Shown piece after piece: positions 50,752 to 59,664 of a stretch of 64,000 nt of DNA. This DNA is from Vreelandella halophila (GTDB lineage Bacteria > Pseudomonadota > Gammaproteobacteria > Pseudomonadales > Oleiphilaceae): contig NZ_JACHUZ010000013.1 in assembly GCF_019903425.1 (NCBI RefSeq), forward strand, positions 500,087 to 564,086, given 5' to 3'. Within the stretch, counting starts at the first letter, position 1. Each line of letters begins with the position of its first letter. Made by a program: the position numbers and the translations under genes. The notes under the pieces were generated by a model. It searched no databases and was not told the DNA's origin. It saw only the letters and a program-made list of their open reading frames with translations.

Positions 50752-50958
50752 ATGCTCAAGTTTCTGATCGTCCTCGTACTTATCGGCATCATCGTCAGCC
50801 TGACCAGCAGCTTCTTTTTCATGATGAAGGATGAGGGCAGTCGTCACAGGACCGTAAATGGACTGATTGTCCGGGTTTCGCTGTCCGCGCTGCTGCTTTT
50901 TCTTATTGGAGTGGCGGCGATGACGGGCAATCTGCAACTGAACGCGCCGCCCTTCTGA
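50752..50958 (+). CDS. DUF2909 twin-helix membrane protein
   Basis: A 68-residue protein with two hydrophobic helices around DEGSRHRTVNGLIVRVSLS. It matches DUF2909, a small protein regularly found between SURF1 and subunit III genes in Pseudomonas-type oxidase clusters. Here it is on the opposite strand to the oxidase genes. Role unknown. Confidence 0.9.
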   Translation: MLKFLIVLVLIGIIVSLTSSFFFMMKDEGSRHRTVNGLIVRVSLSALLLFLIGVAAMTGNLQLNAPPF

Positions 50959-50967
50959 GCGGCGCGT
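50942..50967. terminator. Bidirectional hairpin between DUF2909 and coxC
   Basis: ACGCGCCGC (50942-50950), loop CCTTCTGA, GCGGCGCGT (50959-50967): a perfect 9-bp stem spanning the DUF2909 stop codon, just before the convergent end of coxC (50975). No U-run, so termination efficiency is uncertain. Confidence 0.45.
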
Positions 50968-50974
50968 CGATTGT

Positions 50975-51862
50975 TCAGATCACGTAGACGAAGACGAACA
51001 GCATAATCCAGACCACGTCCACGAAGTGCCAGTACCAGGCGCCCGCCTCGTAGCCGAAGTGATCATGGGCACTGAAATGCCCCTTGATCAGCCGCATCAG
51101 GACAACGAACAGGATGATCCCGCCAAGCAGTACGTGCAGGCCGTGGAAACCGGTCATCAGGAAGAAGATGCTGCCGTAGATACCGGAATCCAGCGTCAGA
51201 TGCAGATGGCTGTAGGCCTCGATGTACTCTTCGATCTGGAAGAACAGGAAGATCGCGCCCAGGGCCACTGTGGCCGCCAGCCAGTAAATGGTCGGCTTGC
51301 GCTTGTCGTACTTGAGTGCCTTATGGGACAGCGTCAGCGTGATGGACGAAGTCACCAGGATCAGGGTGTTCAGCAGCGGCAGTCCCCAGGGACCAATGAC
51401 GGCATCCGGGCCGGCGAACTGGCTGTTGTCCGGATTGTTCAGCAGCGGCCACTGGGCCTGGAAACCTTCCCAGAGCATGTTCGCGGTACCCTTGGCGCCT
51501 TCACCGCCCAGCCAGGGTACGGCAAAGAACCGGATATAGAAGAGGCTGCCGAAAAGTGCCGCGAAGAAAGCCACCTCGGAAAAGATGAACCAGCTCATGC
51601 CCTGGCGGAAGGAACGATCCATCTGGGCATCGTAGAGCCCCGCGCGGCTTTCGCGGATCACATCCCGGAGCCAGCCGGTGATCATGTAGACCAGGACCAG
51701 GGCCCCGACCGTGAACACGACCCAGGCTGTGGTAGTGGGATCCCCGTTGGACTGGTTCACCAGAACGGTGGACAGTCCGAAGAAAGTCAGGAGCATCCCC
51801 ACTGCTCCCACAATGGGCCAGATGCTTGACTCCGGGACGTAATAGGACTGGTTGCTCGACAT
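50975..51862 (-). CDS. ctaE: Cytochrome c oxidase subunit III
   Basis: A 295-residue membrane subunit with seven helices. SEVAFFAALFGSLFYIRFF, TLILVTSSITLTLSHKALK and GFHGLHVLLGGIILFVVLMR are the usual COX3 segments. The C terminus EAGAWYWHFVDVVWIMLFVFVYVI is highly conserved. The gene is 55 bases downstream of subunit I; the cox11 gene that usually lies between them is missing. It forms the aa3-type core with CtaC and CtaD. Confidence 0.96.
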   Translation of the reverse strand: MSSNQSYYVPESSIWPIVGAVGMLLTFFGLSTVLVNQSNGDPTTTAWVVFTVGALVLVYMITGWLRDVIRESRAGLYDAQMDRSFRQGMSWFIFSEVAFFAALFGSLFYIRFFAVPWLGGEGAKGTANMLWEGFQAQWPLLNNPDNSQFAGPDAVIGPWGLPLLNTLILVTSSITLTLSHKALKYDKRKPTIYWLAATVALGAIFLFFQIEEYIEAYSHLHLTLDSGIYGSIFFLMTGFHGLHVLLGGIILFVVLMRLIKGHFSAHDHFGYEAGAWYWHFVDVVWIMLFVFVYVI

Positions 51863-51917
51863 GCAGCCTCCGCTGTTCTTGTTCCGTTACGGTTTCCGTT
51901 TATCCGGACCGCCGGGG

Positions 51918-53504
51918 TCAGTCGACCCGCGGCGGCTGCTCAAAGGTGTGGTAGGGCGCCGGAGACGGAACCGTCCACTCCAGACCTTCCGCGCCATCCC
52001 AGGGTTTGGCGTCCGCCTTGGGGCCGCTCTTCACAGCCTTGTAGACAATGAATACGAGCAGCAGCTGGCTGGCACCGAACAGGAAGGCACCGATGGTCGA
52101 AACCTGGTTGAAATTGGCGAACTGGATCGGGTAGTCCGCATAACGCCGCGGCATACCGGCAAGACCCAGGAAATGCATCGGGAAGAAGGCGATGTTCAGG
52201 CCGATGAACGACAGCCAGAAGTGCGCCTTGCCCAGTGCCTCGCTGTACATACGGCCGGACCATTTCGGCAGCCAGTAGTAGACGGAAGCAAAGATCCCGT
52301 AGATCGCGCCTGGAATCAGGACATAGTGGAAATGGGCGACCACGAAGTAGGTGTCATGGTACTGGAAGTCCGCAGGCGCGATGGCCAGCATGACACCGGA
52401 CAGCCCACCCACGGTGAACAGCACCACGAAGCCGATGGCGAACAGCATGGGGGTCTCGAAGCTGATGGAGCCACGGAACATGGTGGTGATCCAGTTGAAG
52501 ATCTTCACCCCTGTGGGCACCGCGATGATCATGGTGGCGTACATGAAGAACAGCTCACCGGGCAGCGGCAGGCCAACAGTAAACATGTGGTGCGACCAAA
52601 CCAGGAACGACAGGATGGCGATCGCGGCCGTGGCGTAGACCATGGAAGTGTAGCCAAACAGTGGCTTGCGCGAGAAGGTCGGGATGATCTGGGAGATGAT
52701 GCCGAACGCCGGCAGGATCAGGATGTAGACCTCTGGATGACCGAAGAACCAGAAAATGTGCTGGTACAGTACCGGGTCACCACCGCCCGCGGCATCAAAG
52801 AAAGCCGTGCCGAAATGGATGTCCATGAGCAGCATGGTCACCGCACCCGCCAGTACCGGCAGCACCGCGATCAGCAGGAAGGCGGTGATCAGCCAGGTCC
52901 ACACGAACATGGGCATCTTCATCAGGGTCATGCCAGGGGCGCGCATGTTGATGATGGTGGCGATCACGTTGATCGCGCCCATGATGGAGGAGATGCCCAG
53001 GATATGGACGGAGAATATGAAGAAGGTGGTGCTATCAGGCCCGTAGGTGGTGGACAGTGGCGCGTAGGCCGTCCAGCCGAAGTTCGGAGCGCCGCCATCC
53101 ATGAACAGAGTGGACATCAGGATCAGCGAACCGGTCACCAGCAGCCAGAAGCTCCAGTTGTTCATGCGTGGCAGAGCCATGTCCGGCGCCCCCACCATCA
53201 GTGGGATCATCCAGTTGGCAAGCCCCACGAACGCCGGCATGACGGCACCGAAGATCATGACCAGGCCATGCATGGTCGTCATCTGGTTGAAGAAGGCCGG
53301 CTCCACCATCTGGAGGCCTGGCTGGAAGAGCTCGGCACGGATAATCATGGCCATGGCGCCGCCCGCGAGGAACATCGCGAACGAGAACACCAGGTACATG
53401 GTGCCGATATCCTTGTGGTTGGTGGTAAACAACCACCGTCCAATCCCCTTGGCGGGGCCGTGATCGTGATGATCAGCGGCGTGAGCGTCTGCAACCGCAC
53501 TCAT
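51918..53504 (-). CDS. ctaD: Cytochrome c oxidase subunit I
   Basis: A 528-residue heme-copper oxidase subunit of twelve helices. It has the H-E-W...PPLS-type order: WAYAPLSTTYGPDSTTFFIF precedes the CuB region FWFFGHPEVYILILPAFGIISQIIPTFS (His ligand, cross-linked Tyr region), then VWSHHMFTVGLPL with the His pair and VVAHFHYVLIPGA with the heme ligands. It is the catalytic O2-reducing subunit of a type A aa3 oxidase. It lies between subunits II and III in one operon. Confidence 0.97.
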   Translation of the reverse strand: MSAVADAHAADHHDHGPAKGIGRWLFTTNHKDIGTMYLVFSFAMFLAGGAMAMIIRAELFQPGLQMVEPAFFNQMTTMHGLVMIFGAVMPAFVGLANWMIPLMVGAPDMALPRMNNWSFWLLVTGSLILMSTLFMDGGAPNFGWTAYAPLSTTYGPDSTTFFIFSVHILGISSIMGAINVIATIINMRAPGMTLMKMPMFVWTWLITAFLLIAVLPVLAGAVTMLLMDIHFGTAFFDAAGGGDPVLYQHIFWFFGHPEVYILILPAFGIISQIIPTFSRKPLFGYTSMVYATAAIAILSFLVWSHHMFTVGLPLPGELFFMYATMIIAVPTGVKIFNWITTMFRGSISFETPMLFAIGFVVLFTVGGLSGVMLAIAPADFQYHDTYFVVAHFHYVLIPGAIYGIFASVYYWLPKWSGRMYSEALGKAHFWLSFIGLNIAFFPMHFLGLAGMPRRYADYPIQFANFNQVSTIGAFLFGASQLLLVFIVYKAVKSGPKADAKPWDGAEGLEWTVPSPAPYHTFEQPPRVD

Positions 53505-53535
53505 GATGAACCCCCGTTAATCAAACGCTGAATAC

Positions 53536-54318
53536 TTAACCGTCTTCGCCGGTCTGCTCGGCGACCCATTCGCGATAGTCGTCCTTTGGTACCGCCTTGA
53601 CTTCAATCGGCATGTCCGAGTGGCCCTGACCGCAGAGCTCAGCACACAGACCATAGTAGGTGCCGGGCTCCTCGATCTTTGCCCAGTTCTTGTTGATGAA
53701 GCCGGGAATGGCGTCCTGCTTCCAGCCGAACTCCGGTACCCACCAGCTGTGGATCACGTCGTTGGATGTGATCAGGAACCGGATCTTGGTATCAACAGGC
53801 AGAACCAGAGGATTGTCCACGGAGTACTTATAGTCTTCTGTCTTCTTGATCAGGTTCCTTTCGGCATCACGTGGCGTATCCGCGGAACTGAAGAAGCTGA
53901 TGTCCTCATCCATGTACTCGTACTGCCAGCGCCACTGGTACCCGGTCACCTTGATTTCCATTTCGGCGTCAGAGGTGTCGTACATATCGACCAGAGTGCC
54001 AGTGGCCGGAATGGCCATCATGATGAGGATCAGGAAGGGAATCACCGTCCAGATCAGTTCCACCGTGGTGTTCTCGTGGAAATGCGCCGGCTTTGCCCCC
54101 TTGGAATGGCGGTAGGCCAGTACAGACCAGAGGATGGCCAGGAATACACCAACGCCGATGGCAACACAGATCCAGAACACCCACATGTGGATGTCATAGA
54201 TGGTGTTGCTTATGGAGGTGACACCTTCAGGAAGGTTAACCCCCCAACCGGCAAGGGCGCTGGACGGCGCCGTTACAGCAGTCGCCAGGGCACCGGCACG
54301 CAGGGCCTGCACGCTCAT
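53536..54318 (-). CDS. ctaC: Cytochrome c oxidase subunit II
   Basis: A 260-residue subunit with a cleaved or retained signal segment, two helices (VFWICVAIGVGVFLAILWSVL and IWTVIPFLILIMMAIPATG) and a CuA domain. The CuA ligands are in SWWVPEFGWKQDAIPG and YYGLCAELCGQGHSDMPIEV (two Cys, His, Met). There is no fused cytochrome c domain, so it is an aa3 rather than caa3 type. First gene of the operon; a promoter candidate lies about 110 bases upstream. Confidence 0.96.
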   Translation of the reverse strand: MSVQALRAGALATAVTAPSSALAGWGVNLPEGVTSISNTIYDIHMWVFWICVAIGVGVFLAILWSVLAYRHSKGAKPAHFHENTTVELIWTVIPFLILIMMAIPATGTLVDMYDTSDAEMEIKVTGYQWRWQYEYMDEDISFFSSADTPRDAERNLIKKTEDYKYSVDNPLVLPVDTKIRFLITSNDVIHSWWVPEFGWKQDAIPGFINKNWAKIEEPGTYYGLCAELCGQGHSDMPIEVKAVPKDDYREWVAEQTGEDG

Positions 54319-54414
54319 ACCTCGTCTCCAACAAGAAATTGTGTTTCGGCCCCGCGCACCATGAACGGGCCGTGGCGTCGGACCCTGGGAACGCGGGGGT
54401 ATGTATGGGTCTCT

Positions 54415-54459
54415 CGCGCAAAGTTACGCAGAGTTTATCGTTTTTTGCGCGTATGACAA
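54415..54459 (-). promoter_or_regulatory. Promoter candidate and inverted repeat upstream of ctaC
   Basis: On the minus strand TTGTCA (54459-54454), 16 bases, TAAACT (54437-54432). The region also contains CGCGCAAA (54415-54422) and its complement TTTGCGCG (54444-54451), an 8-bp inverted repeat that frames the -10 box. It is about 95-140 bases from the ctaC ATG (54318). Could be an operator; binding factor unknown. Confidence 0.4.
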
Positions 54460-54582
54460 CCGTCAAGAGCCAATTCTATCGCGTCCGGCCGGCCCCGACC
54501 ACCCGACGGGCACTGCCCGCAAACTCAACTACACTGAAACAATACCGCCCTGCGGTCTCCATCCACCAGCGCTGTACGGTCC

Positions 54583-55236
54583 ATGACGCCGGAGTCCATA
54601 ACGCAGATCATCGCCCAGGCCGTGGCCCAGGAATCCGCCCGCGGCCAGTTCCAGCAGGAGCTCCGCACCAGGGCGGAAGCCCTGCATGGGCTTTTCCGGG
54701 TGGAGGCTGAAGACCCTGCAGGGGCACTGTACGGATTTGCCCGCGAGTACGTGGAAATGACGCCAGGACTCATCCACTGCGTTCGGATCTGCGCCGAACG
54801 TGCCGGAGTTGGGGCGCTGTTCCACCCTTTCCTCAGGACAGCCACCGGGTATTTCGCCCACCCGTCAGTGCTTCTGGCTGGCTATGAAGGGCTGGAGGGG
54901 CTGCTGGTCAAAGCCTACCAATGCCACCGCCTGATGGAAGAGATGTACGAAAACAACCGGTCTTTCCGCAACAGTAACCTTCTGGAGCCGGAAGCCACCG
55001 AGGCCAACCTGCTCGTGCATCATCTCATTGGCGAGCCTTTTGCGAACGAGCTCGATCAGGCCATACTGGTGACGGTGCGCCAGATTGTCGGATCCGGGGA
55101 CTATTACGATCTCGATCTGGCACCCTTTGTAGCCCAGGCCAGCGACGAGGCTTGGCAGTGGATGCGTGAATACTGGACCAACCTGCTGGCGCGCAACGGA
55201 ATCCACTTCCGATTCTCGTTCCGCTCAGCACTCTAG
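54583..55236 (+). CDS. Protein of unknown function, divergent from the oxidase operon
   Basis: A 217-residue soluble protein without signal peptide. It is predicted to be largely helical. Segments such as YGFAREYVEMTPGLIHCVRICAERAG and YWTNLLARNGIHFRFSFRSAL do not match a family I know. No good RBS is seen. It is separated from ctaC by 264 bases, and from the following DoxX gene by 22. I cannot assign a function. Confidence 0.65.
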   Translation: MTPESITQIIAQAVAQESARGQFQQELRTRAEALHGLFRVEAEDPAGALYGFAREYVEMTPGLIHCVRICAERAGVGALFHPFLRTATGYFAHPSVLLAGYEGLEGLLVKAYQCHRLMEEMYENNRSFRNSNLLEPEATEANLLVHHLIGEPFANELDQAILVTVRQIVGSGDYYDLDLAPFVAQASDEAWQWMREYWTNLLARNGIHFRFSFRSAL

Positions 55237-55258
55237 GAAATGATCGAAGGGGACTCAG

Positions 55259-55645
55259 GTGCTCAACCAACCGGATCTCGCCCGCCTCATACTGCGTCTG
55301 GCGCTGGGGTTTCTGATTCTGCTGCACGGGATCAGCAAGCTGCTCAACGGCGTCGGGCCGATCGAGAACCTTCTGGCCGCGCACGGCCTTCCGGCGATAC
55401 TGGCCTGGGGTGTTCTGATCGGGGAGATCCTGGCCCCGGCTATGCTGATTCTGGGGATTCACACCCGTGTCGCGGCGGTGCTGGTAACCATCAACATGGT
55501 CTTTGCCCTGGTTCTGGCGCACCAGCATGAGATGCTCGCGCTCAAGGCCAACGGTGGCTGGGCCCTGGAGCTGCCAGCACTTTTCCTTGTGAACGCGGTG
55601 GTAATCCTGATGCTCGGACCGGGCCGATACCGGGTCCATTCCTGA
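55259..55645 (+). CDS. DoxX family membrane protein
   Basis: A 128-residue DoxX-like protein with four helices. LILRLALGFLILLHGISKLLNG and ILAWGVLIGEILAPAMLILG are diagnostic for DoxX. The GTG start 55259 follows GAAGGGGA at a usual distance. Many DoxX proteins are linked to oxidative stress or thiosulfate metabolism, but function is not proven. It precedes a solute-binding-like gene by 12 bases. Confidence 0.88.
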   Translation: MLNQPDLARLILRLALGFLILLHGISKLLNGVGPIENLLAAHGLPAILAWGVLIGEILAPAMLILGIHTRVAAVLVTINMVFALVLAHQHEMLALKANGGWALELPALFLVNAVVILMLGPGRYRVHS

Positions 55646-55657
55646 CAGGAGCGGATC

Positions 55658-56563
55658 ATGCTGACTACAGGGAAGTCCGTGGTCGTTCTGCTGTTTCTTG
55701 CGCTGGCAGCGCCCCTGCTGGCGGATACTGACAGCGGCAGCGAAACCATAACGCTCTGGAAGCGCAACCATGACAGCCCGGCCATCCGCGAGCTTGTAAA
55801 GATGGTACTGGCGAAGACACCGGATTACGGAGCCACGCAGATCCGGCCCAGCATGCCCATGGCCCAGGCCCGCGCCATCCGGCACCTAAGTGCCGGTAAC
55901 AGGGATCAGGTCCGCATTGCGAACGTCGCGTCCTCACCGCAGCGCAACCGTGAACTCAGACCCATCCCGATTCCCATTGCCCAGGGCATGCTGGGATTCC
56001 GTATCTGTATCATCCGCAAGGGGGAACAGCACCGGTTCAACCACATCTTCTCCGCCGGCGACTTCCAGCAGCAGAGCCTGACCATCGGTCAGGGCACGCA
56101 CTGGCCCGACACCCGTATTCTTCGCCAGGCTGGCTTTGAGGTCGAGACCTCCCCACGCTTCAGAAACCTTCTGACCATGCTGGAGAGGGGCCGTTTTGAC
56201 TGTTTCCTGCGTGGCGTCGGTGAGATCCTCATCGACCTGGACCAGTATGAGAGCGAGGGGCTGGAGGTCGAGGACCGGCTGGTGTTCACTTACCGGATGC
56301 CCTCATACCTCTTTGTGGGCCCTGATGACCAGCGTATGGCCGAGCGCCTCACCGTGGGACTTCACCGCGCCATGCTCAGCGGCGACTATGAGGAGTGGTT
56401 CAACACCTATTTCCGCAGGCCACTACGGGAACTGGAGGTCATGGAACGGGTCTTCATCCCCCTGCCCAATCCCTTCCTCGAGAACGGGGGAACCCCGGTG
56501 CAGCTGCCGCTGTTGCCGATACGCCCGGATCTTATGCTGCCGGTGCCGGAGGGCAGCCGCTGA
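55658..56563 (+). CDS. Periplasmic solute-binding-like protein
   Basis: A 301-residue protein with a signal peptide (VVVLLFLALAAPLLA, cleavage near residue 22). The mature part resembles SBP_bac_3 proteins: TLWKRNHDSPAIRELVKMVLA near the N terminus, NLLTMLERGRFDCFLRGVGEILIDL later. No transporter genes lie nearby, so it may be a stand-alone sensor or orphan binding protein, similar to the gene at 14400. Ligand unknown. Confidence 0.75.
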   Translation: MLTTGKSVVVLLFLALAAPLLADTDSGSETITLWKRNHDSPAIRELVKMVLAKTPDYGATQIRPSMPMAQARAIRHLSAGNRDQVRIANVASSPQRNRELRPIPIPIAQGMLGFRICIIRKGEQHRFNHIFSAGDFQQQSLTIGQGTHWPDTRILRQAGFEVETSPRFRNLLTMLERGRFDCFLRGVGEILIDLDQYESEGLEVEDRLVFTYRMPSYLFVGPDDQRMAERLTVGLHRAMLSGDYEEWFNTYFRRPLRELEVMERVFIPLPNPFLENGGTPVQLPLLPIRPDLMLPVPEGSR

Positions 56564-56572
56564 CTTACCGCC

Positions 56573-56836
56573 TCAATGGGTCTCCCCGGACCCGGAAGGC
56601 AGGATCCGCACCGGCTGTGGCGTGTCATCCTTTTTCGGCGGATCCGGTTCAGTGGGCGTGACCCGGGTCTTGAGTGTCTCCGAGGCGGGCGTCATGTCCG
56701 CCGCCTCAGGTTGACGGTCCTCGAACCCGCAGTCCACGCATTCGCGGAAGGTCCCCTCCTCCGTGGTGAACATCACGATCCGGTCCATGGCACTGCAGCG
56801 TGGGCAGACGGCGCCGGCAATGAAACGCTTCTTCAC
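56573..56836 (-). CDS. Zinc-ribbon protein, YheV-like
   Basis: An 87-residue protein. KKRFIAGAVCPRCSAMDRIVMF and TFRECVDCGFEDRQ hold two C-x2-C pairs, giving a zinc ribbon as in the YheV/DUF2387 family. The Pro-rich C terminus (TPTEPDPPKKDDTPQPVR) is disordered. It follows the oligopeptidase A gene by 17 bases, as in several gammaproteobacteria. Role unknown. Confidence 0.88.
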   Translation of the reverse strand: MKKRFIAGAVCPRCSAMDRIVMFTTEEGTFRECVDCGFEDRQPEAADMTPASETLKTRVTPTEPDPPKKDDTPQPVRILPSGSGETH

Positions 56837-56853
56837 TTTGGTTCTCCCGCGGC

Positions 56854-58905
56854 TCAGGCCGCCTTATCCGGTTGCACAATGCCCGACTGGCGCAACAGTG
56901 GCTCTTCGCTGGGATCACGGCCCCGGAAGGCCCGATAGAGTTCCGCGGCCGCGTGCGAACCACCTTTTTCCAGGATGTTCTCACGGAAGGCGCGGCCGGC
57001 CTCCGGATCGAAAATGCCCTGTTCCTCGAACAGCGAGAAGGCATCCGCCGCCAGCACTTCCGCCCACTTGTAGCTGTAGTAGCCGGCTGCATAGGGGCCG
57101 GCGAAAATGTGACCAAAAGACTGCGGGAAGCGGTTGAAGGCCGGCGGATGCACCACCGCCACCTGGTTGCGCACCTCCGTGAGCAGCGCCAGCGGATCCA
57201 CGGGATCAGCGGGGTCATACTCGCTGTGCAGCCGGAAGTCGAACAGCGAGAACTCCAGCTGGCGCACCATCTGCATGCCGCTCTGGAAGTTGCGCGCCGC
57301 CAGCATGCGCTCGAGCATGTCATCCGGCAGCGGCTCACCGGTCTCATGATGGCCGGCGATCAGCGCCAGCGACTCCCGGTCCCAGCACCAGTTCTCCAGG
57401 AACTGACTGGGCAGCTCCACGGCATCCCAGGCCACGCCATTGATGCCGGAGACATCCGCCACGTCCACCTGGGTGAGCATGTGGTGCAGGCCGTGACCGA
57501 ATTCGTGGAAGAGCGTCACCACCTCATCGTGGGTGAGCAGCGAGGGCTGGCCCCCCACAGGCGGCGTGAAGTTGCAGGTCAGGAAGGCCACCGGCAGCTG
57601 GACACTGCCGTCGTCATGGCGCCAGCGGACTCGGCAGTCAGCCATCCAGGCACCCCCGCGCTTGCCCTGGCGGGCGTAGAGATCCAGGTAGAAGAAGGCC
57701 ACCGGCTGGCCGCCACGCTCCATGCGGTACGCGCTCACGTCATCGTGCCAGGCGGGGATGCTTTCATCCGCCACGATGCGCACGTCGAACAGCTTCTCGA
57801 CGACCCGGAAGAGGCCGTTGATCACCCGGTCCACTGGGAACCAGGGCCGGACTTCCTCCTCGGAGATACTGAACCGCGCCTGGCGCAGTTTCTCGCCATA
57901 ATAGCCCAGGTCCCAGGCCTCCAGAGGTTCCGGGCCACCCTGTTCCCGGGCGAATTCACGCAGCTCTTCAAGCTCGCGCTCGGCCACCGGCTTCGCACGC
58001 CCGGCCAGCCGGTTCAGGAAGCCCAGCACCTCGTCCTCGCTGGCCGCCATCTTGGTTGCCAGGCTCAGCTGGGCGTAGTTGTCGTAACCCAGAAGCTGCG
58101 CCTGCTCGTGCCGGCGCTTCAGGATCTCGTCAATCAGCGGGCTGTTGTCCCAGGTCCCCGCATCCGGGCCCTGATCCGAGGCGCGGGTGGTGAACGCCTC
58201 GTACACCTCACGGCGCAGCTCACGGTTATCGCAGTAGGTCAGTACCGGGTAGAAGGAGGGGAAATCCAGGGTGATCACCCAGCCGTCCATGCCACGCTGC
58301 TGCGCCGCCTGGCGGGCGCTGTCCAGAGCGGTCTGCGGCAGGCCGGCGAGCTCGGATTCATCGGTCACCTGGCGGTACCAGTTCTGGGTGGCATCCAGCA
58401 CATTGTCGCCGAAGCGGCTTTCCAGATCCGCCAACTCCTGGGAAAGGGTGGCGAAACGCGCCTTCTGCGCCTCCGGAAGATCCACGCCCCCGAGCCGGAA
58501 GTCACGCAGGGTCTGGCGGAGGGCCTCCTGCTGGTCCTCCTGCAGACGGGGGAACTCGTCGCTGTCCGCAAGGCGCTTGTAGGCCTCGCAGAGCGCGCCG
58601 TTATGGCTGATCTCGGAACTGTACTCCGTGATCTTCTGCAGGCAGCGCTTGTGAACCTCGCGGATCGCCTCGTCGTTCATCACGCCATTGAGATGGGAAA
58701 TGATCGCCCAGGCATTGTTGAGGCGGTCGTCCAACGCCTGCATGGGCTGGGCCAAGCTCGCCCAGGTCGGCGCCTGCTGCTCCGCCAGTTCCGCAACGCG
58801 CGCCCGATTCTCCTTCAGGATCCGGTCGATGGCCGGCTCCATGTGCTCGACATCAATGGCATCGAACTTCGGCAGCTGGTCCTGAGCCAGCAGAGGATTG
58901 TTCAT
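56854..58905 (-). CDS. prlC: Oligopeptidase A
   Basis: A 683-residue M3 metallopeptidase. The zinc motif is VVTLFHEFGHGLHHMLTQ (HEFGH), with NGVAWDAVELPSQFLENWCWD downstream giving the third ligand Glu region. Cytoplasmic enzyme that degrades signal peptides and other short peptides. Its length and co-location with the YheV-like zinc-ribbon gene match the usual gammaproteobacterial arrangement. Confidence 0.96.
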   Translation of the reverse strand: MNNPLLAQDQLPKFDAIDVEHMEPAIDRILKENRARVAELAEQQAPTWASLAQPMQALDDRLNNAWAIISHLNGVMNDEAIREVHKRCLQKITEYSSEISHNGALCEAYKRLADSDEFPRLQEDQQEALRQTLRDFRLGGVDLPEAQKARFATLSQELADLESRFGDNVLDATQNWYRQVTDESELAGLPQTALDSARQAAQQRGMDGWVITLDFPSFYPVLTYCDNRELRREVYEAFTTRASDQGPDAGTWDNSPLIDEILKRRHEQAQLLGYDNYAQLSLATKMAASEDEVLGFLNRLAGRAKPVAERELEELREFAREQGGPEPLEAWDLGYYGEKLRQARFSISEEEVRPWFPVDRVINGLFRVVEKLFDVRIVADESIPAWHDDVSAYRMERGGQPVAFFYLDLYARQGKRGGAWMADCRVRWRHDDGSVQLPVAFLTCNFTPPVGGQPSLLTHDEVVTLFHEFGHGLHHMLTQVDVADVSGINGVAWDAVELPSQFLENWCWDRESLALIAGHHETGEPLPDDMLERMLAARNFQSGMQMVRQLEFSLFDFRLHSEYDPADPVDPLALLTEVRNQVAVVHPPAFNRFPQSFGHIFAGPYAAGYYSYKWAEVLAADAFSLFEEQGIFDPEAGRAFRENILEKGGSHAAAELYRAFRGRDPSEEPLLRQSGIVQPDKAA

Positions 58906-58988
58906 GGAGCGTCTCCTGCGTGTGACCTTGATGCAATCATGATGACATACTTCCCGTAACCACCCTAAGTTCAGATGGAGGACCCACC

Positions 58989-59528
58989 GTGACCCGGATC
59001 CGCAGCCACAAGGGCGATCATCCCCAGCTCGGGGAACGCGTATGGATTGATCCCACCGCCACCGTCATCGGCGACGTGGTACTGGGCGACGATTGCTCGG
59101 TCTGGCCCATGACCGCCATCCGCGGCGACATGCACCGCATCCGCATCGGCAACCGCTGCAGCATCCAGGATGGCTCCGTCTGCCACATCACCCACGCCGG
59201 CCCCTACAATCCGGACGGCTTCCCCCTGAGGGTTGGCGATGATGTCACCGTCGGCCACAAGGCCCTGCTGCACGGCTGTACCATCGGCAGCCGGGTGCTG
59301 GTTGGAATGGGCGCCATCATCATGGACGGCGCCGTGGTGGAGGATGAGGTCATCATCGCCGCCGGCACCCTGGTACCGCCGGGCAAGACCCTGGAGTCCG
59401 GTTTCGTGTACCGGGGCAGTCCGGCACGCCAGGCTCGGGCAATCACCGACGAGGAACGCTCATTCTTCACCTATACCGCTGGCAATTACGTCAAACTCAA
59501 GGATGAATTCCTTGCCGAGGCCCCTTGA
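58989..59528 (+). CDS. Gamma-carbonic anhydrase-like protein (YrdA)
   Basis: A 179-residue left-handed beta-helix protein with hexapeptide repeats (VIGDVVLGDDCSVWPMTAIRGD, IGNRCSIQDGSVCHIT, VGDDVTVGHKALLHGCTIG). The metal-ligand histidines of gamma-CA proteins lie in these segments. Members often lack proven CA activity. The C-terminal helix NYVKLKDEF matches YrdA/PaaY. The gene's 3' end overlaps a heat-shock promoter candidate for the next gene. Confidence 0.92.
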   Translation: MTRIRSHKGDHPQLGERVWIDPTATVIGDVVLGDDCSVWPMTAIRGDMHRIRIGNRCSIQDGSVCHITHAGPYNPDGFPLRVGDDVTVGHKALLHGCTIGSRVLVGMGAIIMDGAVVEDEVIIAAGTLVPPGKTLESGFVYRGSPARQARAITDEERSFFTYTAGNYVKLKDEFLAEAP

Positions 59529-59551
59529 AAATGCGCGTGCAGTCCCTACCT
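59524..59551 (+). promoter_or_regulatory. Heat-shock (sigma-32) promoter candidate for hsp20
   Basis: CTTGAAA (59524-59530), 13 bases, CCCTACCT (59544-59551). This matches the sigma-32 pattern CTTGAAA-N13/14-CCCCATnT in the first block and partly in the second. It would give a 5' UTR of about 105 nt before the Hsp20 ATG, long enough for a heat-responsive RNA structure. Confidence 0.5.
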
Positions 59552-59664
59552 ATTCAACAGGGCGTTAGGGAAGCGGACTGATAGTCCGGCGCCGGTCAGC
59601 CACGCTCCCCTGACGAAGCTGTTGTCCCGAATGATTTCAGATTCGTTGAGAGGAGGTGAACACC

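Noticed and set aside
51852-53531. Plus-strand open frame of 559 codons across ctaD
   Set aside because: Antisense of the oxidase subunit; His/Asp/Gln-rich low-complexity translation, not a protein family.
56872-58959. Plus-strand open frame of 695 codons across prlC
   Set aside because: Antisense shadow; the minus strand has intact peptidase motifs.
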